Positions 62,563 to 64,000 of a stretch of 64,000 nt of DNA are shown here, piece after piece. Within the stretch, counting starts at the first letter, position 1. Each line of letters opens with the position of its first letter. The position numbers and the translations under genes are program-made. The stretch is from positions 60,182 through 124,181 of the forward strand of contig JARLJQ010000005.1 in assembly GCA_031291115.1 (NCBI GenBank), read 5' to 3'. The stretch comes from Legionella sp. Lineage in GTDB: Bacteria; Pseudomonadota; Gammaproteobacteria; Legionellales; Legionellaceae. The notes beneath the pieces were generated by a model. It was not told the origin of the DNA, made no database searches, and saw only the letters and a list, made by a program, of their open reading frames with translations.

Positions 62563-63096
62563 ATGGAGAGCAATAAAAATTGGCATTATGACACTATCAC
62601 TAGATTGCTTCATTGGGTGATAGCCTTCCTTTTGATAGGGTTAATCAATATAGGTTGGTATATGATGTTCATCGAAGATCAGCCTAATAGTGGTTGGTAT
62701 TTTAACCTTCATAAATCATTTGGCCTTGTCGCAGCTATGCTGATTTTTTTTAGAGTGATATGGCGGTTTACTCATAAACCTGCCCCACTTCCATCGAGTG
62801 TTCCACGCTGGCAAGCTATAGTCTCAAGAGCAATTCATTTTTTGCTTTATTTATGCATGCTTATAATGCCAATTACGGGCTTTATCGGGGCTTCATTTAG
62901 CAAGCATGGTGTTATTTTTTTTGGAATAGAATTACCAAACTGGGTTAATCAAAGTCATGCTATATCAGAACAGTTTTTCGAAGTCCATGAAATGGTTGCA
63001 TGGATTTTAGTTGGATTAATCGCATTTCATATTCTTGCTGCAATTAAACATCTTTTTATTAACAAAGATAAGGTTTTTCAACGGATGTGGTTATAG
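62563..63096 (+). CDS. cybB: Cytochrome b561 (CybB family)
   Basis: The 177-residue protein has four hydrophobic helices and haem-ligand His residues: YDTITRLLHWVIAFLLIGL, NLHKSFGLVAAMLIFFRVIWR, AIHFLLYLCMLIMPITGFIG and FEVHEMVAWILVGLIAFHILAAIKH. Members are ubiquinol:superoxide oxidoreductases in the inner membrane. AAAAGGAGCTATC precedes the ATG. Confidence 0.92.
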   Translation: MESNKNWHYDTITRLLHWVIAFLLIGLINIGWYMMFIEDQPNSGWYFNLHKSFGLVAAMLIFFRVIWRFTHKPAPLPSSVPRWQAIVSRAIHFLLYLCMLIMPITGFIGASFSKHGVIFFGIELPNWVNQSHAISEQFFEVHEMVAWILVGLIAFHILAAIKHLFINKDKVFQRMWL

Positions 63097-63139
63097 GAGT
63101 TCAACATATAGGTAATCCCTCCAATAATAAAGGTTACAA

Positions 63140-63253
63140 ATGACTAAAGATAAATGTAGACCAGTAAGAAATAGTAAAAAGCCTGGTCCAAAGACTGTAG
63201 AAGTAAAGAAGCATTTACGGAACAAGCCAAAAGCACTTCCTGGTAAGTGCTAA
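63140..63253 (+). CDS. Small basic protein (37 residues)
   Basis: The frame MTKDKCRPVRNSKKPGPKTV... with 17 further residues ending PKALPGKC has AAAGGTTACAA before its ATG and lies 43 nt after cybB in the same direction. It is rich in Lys/Arg/Pro and has Cys near both ends. No family recognised; coding is likely from composition and position, not proven. Confidence 0.5.
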   Translation: MTKDKCRPVRNSKKPGPKTVEVKKHLRNKPKALPGKC

Positions 63254-63416
63254 ATACTCATCATCCCCCTTAGCTTTAAAGGGGACGCCTAATCCCTCCG
63301 CTGAAAAATTAGGTTTTAACTAAATTAAAAATACAAAATTAATATAAGGGCATGTTTACAATTCATCCCCAACGCCTACGTGCCGCGGCTTGTCCGCGTC
63401 ATCCAGACGATCTAAG

Positions 63417-63707
63417 TCAACGGCAAATATCTTCATACAGATCGCGCCAATCTGGGTTTAGGGCCTCAATTAAATTTAACTTCCACTGTCGGCACCAATT
63501 TTTGAACCGCTTTTCACGTCGAGCAGCCTCAATATATGTCGCATGGATTTCATAGTAGACCAATATATGCACATTATATTTGGCCGTAAATCCTGGAGTC
63601 ACGTTATTTTTGTGTTCCCAGGTTCGTTTAATTAAATCAGATGTTGAACCAGTATACAGAGTGCCATTACGGCCACTTACCATAATATAAGCATAAAATG
63701 ATTTCAT
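63417..63707 (-). CDS. GIY-YIG nuclease family protein (UPF0213/YhbQ-like)
   Basis: The 96-residue protein has the GIY-YIG core written as AYIMVSGRNGTLYTGSTSDLIKR with WEHKNN, and the later ARREKRFKNWCRQWKLNLIE. The conserved Tyr pair, Arg and His are visible; the Glu of larger nucleases is in AARREK. Single-domain members have unclear roles in DNA maintenance and are common, often near IS remains. Confidence 0.85.
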   Translation of the reverse strand: MKSFYAYIMVSGRNGTLYTGSTSDLIKRTWEHKNNVTPGFTAKYNVHILVYYEIHATYIEAARREKRFKNWCRQWKLNLIEALNPDWRDLYEDICR

Positions 63708-63719
63708 CTCTCTTCCTTG

Positions 63720-64000
63720 TTAGAGTATTAGACTCAACACGATGATATCACTTAAATTTTTCTGATTTTTTTCTCTGGCAGCACCTGAGCTATGGTGGTG
63801 CGCTCTAACGACGCTCTCGTCAATAAACTCCCATTCTAAATCAGGATTTTGTACGAGATCTTTAAAAATCTTCATCAATTTGTCTTTTGAAGACCAACGA
63901 TTGAATTGCTGATAAATAGAATGCCAGAATCCAAATTCTACAGGTAGGTCCCGCCAAGGACAGCCAACGCGCATACGGTATAACATTGCTTCAACTATCA
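63720..64000 (-). pseudogene. IS5-type transposase fragment, cut by the window edge
   Basis: The frame IVEAMLYRMRVGCPWRDLPV, GFWHSIYQQFNRWSSKDKL, WEFIDESVVRAHHHSSGA matches the N-terminal ~110 residues of IS5-group transposases. After SGAAREK it departs from the family and stops, so the downstream catalytic part is missing. The 5' end lies beyond the window. Confidence 0.75.

Noticed and set aside
1..64000. CRISPR array, reverse transcriptase or DGR template repeat in the window
   Set aside because: No regularly spaced repeats, no RT-like protein (YxDD/IGxxxSQ) and no AAC-rich near copy of the variable region were found.

Overview
The window looks like a chromosome segment of a Legionella or close relative (gamma-proteobacterium, about 38-40% GC by eye). 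The signs are an OTU-like putative effector, several large proteins with no recognisable family, a BufA2-type bufferin operon, a CHASE2 adenylate cyclase, many short palindromic repeats and degraded IS elements. The genus is an inference; no rRNA or intact tRNA is present to confirm it.

Layout. 1-9.5 kb: spermidine-synthase-like membrane fusion, VOC protein, DedA protein, OTU-like protein, bufferin operon (bufA2-bufB-bufC) and a cNMP-binding patatin phospholipase. 9.5-24 kb: Lhr-type helicase, AlkD-like glycosylase, universal stress protein, small envelope proteins, a beta-barrel protein, CHASE2 cyclase, two secreted proteins (one FecR-like) and an AI-2E family permease. 24-29 kb: an accessory block with an IS1634-type element and a large secreted protein whose last ~40 codons look like the variable region of a diversity-generating retroelement (DGR); a perfect 23-bp stem-loop follows the stop codon. 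29-45 kb: yacG, tehB-like, alternative oxidase, DDAH plus APC permease, putative effectors, a diiron-oxygenase/E2-acyltransferase fusion, ispB, a proline iminopeptidase and an MTAN-family nucleosidase.

45.6-57.3 kb is the most striking part: a biosynthetic island. Nine minus-strand genes, mostly overlapping or 4-15 nt apart, encode class II DAHP synthase, a BacA-like prephenate decarboxylase, a BacB-like double cupin, two SDRs (BacG-like and BacC-like), an EamA exporter, a BacD-like ATP-grasp ligase, an AroQ-type chorismate mutase and an aminotransferase (BacF-like). This is a complete bacilysin/anticapsin-type gene set with its own shikimate-feeding enzymes. Beside it lies a second operon: a 60-residue peptide, a borosin-type alpha-N-methyltransferase that appears to start at ATT, and an MFS exporter, i.e. 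a split borosin RiPP locus. A gene of unknown function is divergently oriented between the two operons.

57.5-64 kb: a nuclease fragment cut by a dead IS3-family element, an Acr3 arsenite pump, two cupins, a TA-flanked MITE, a VIT1 family transporter, cytochrome b561, a GIY-YIG protein and an IS5-type fragment. Two families of short palindromic repeats recur through the window. No CRISPR array, rRNA, intact tRNA, reverse transcriptase or DGR template repeat was seen.
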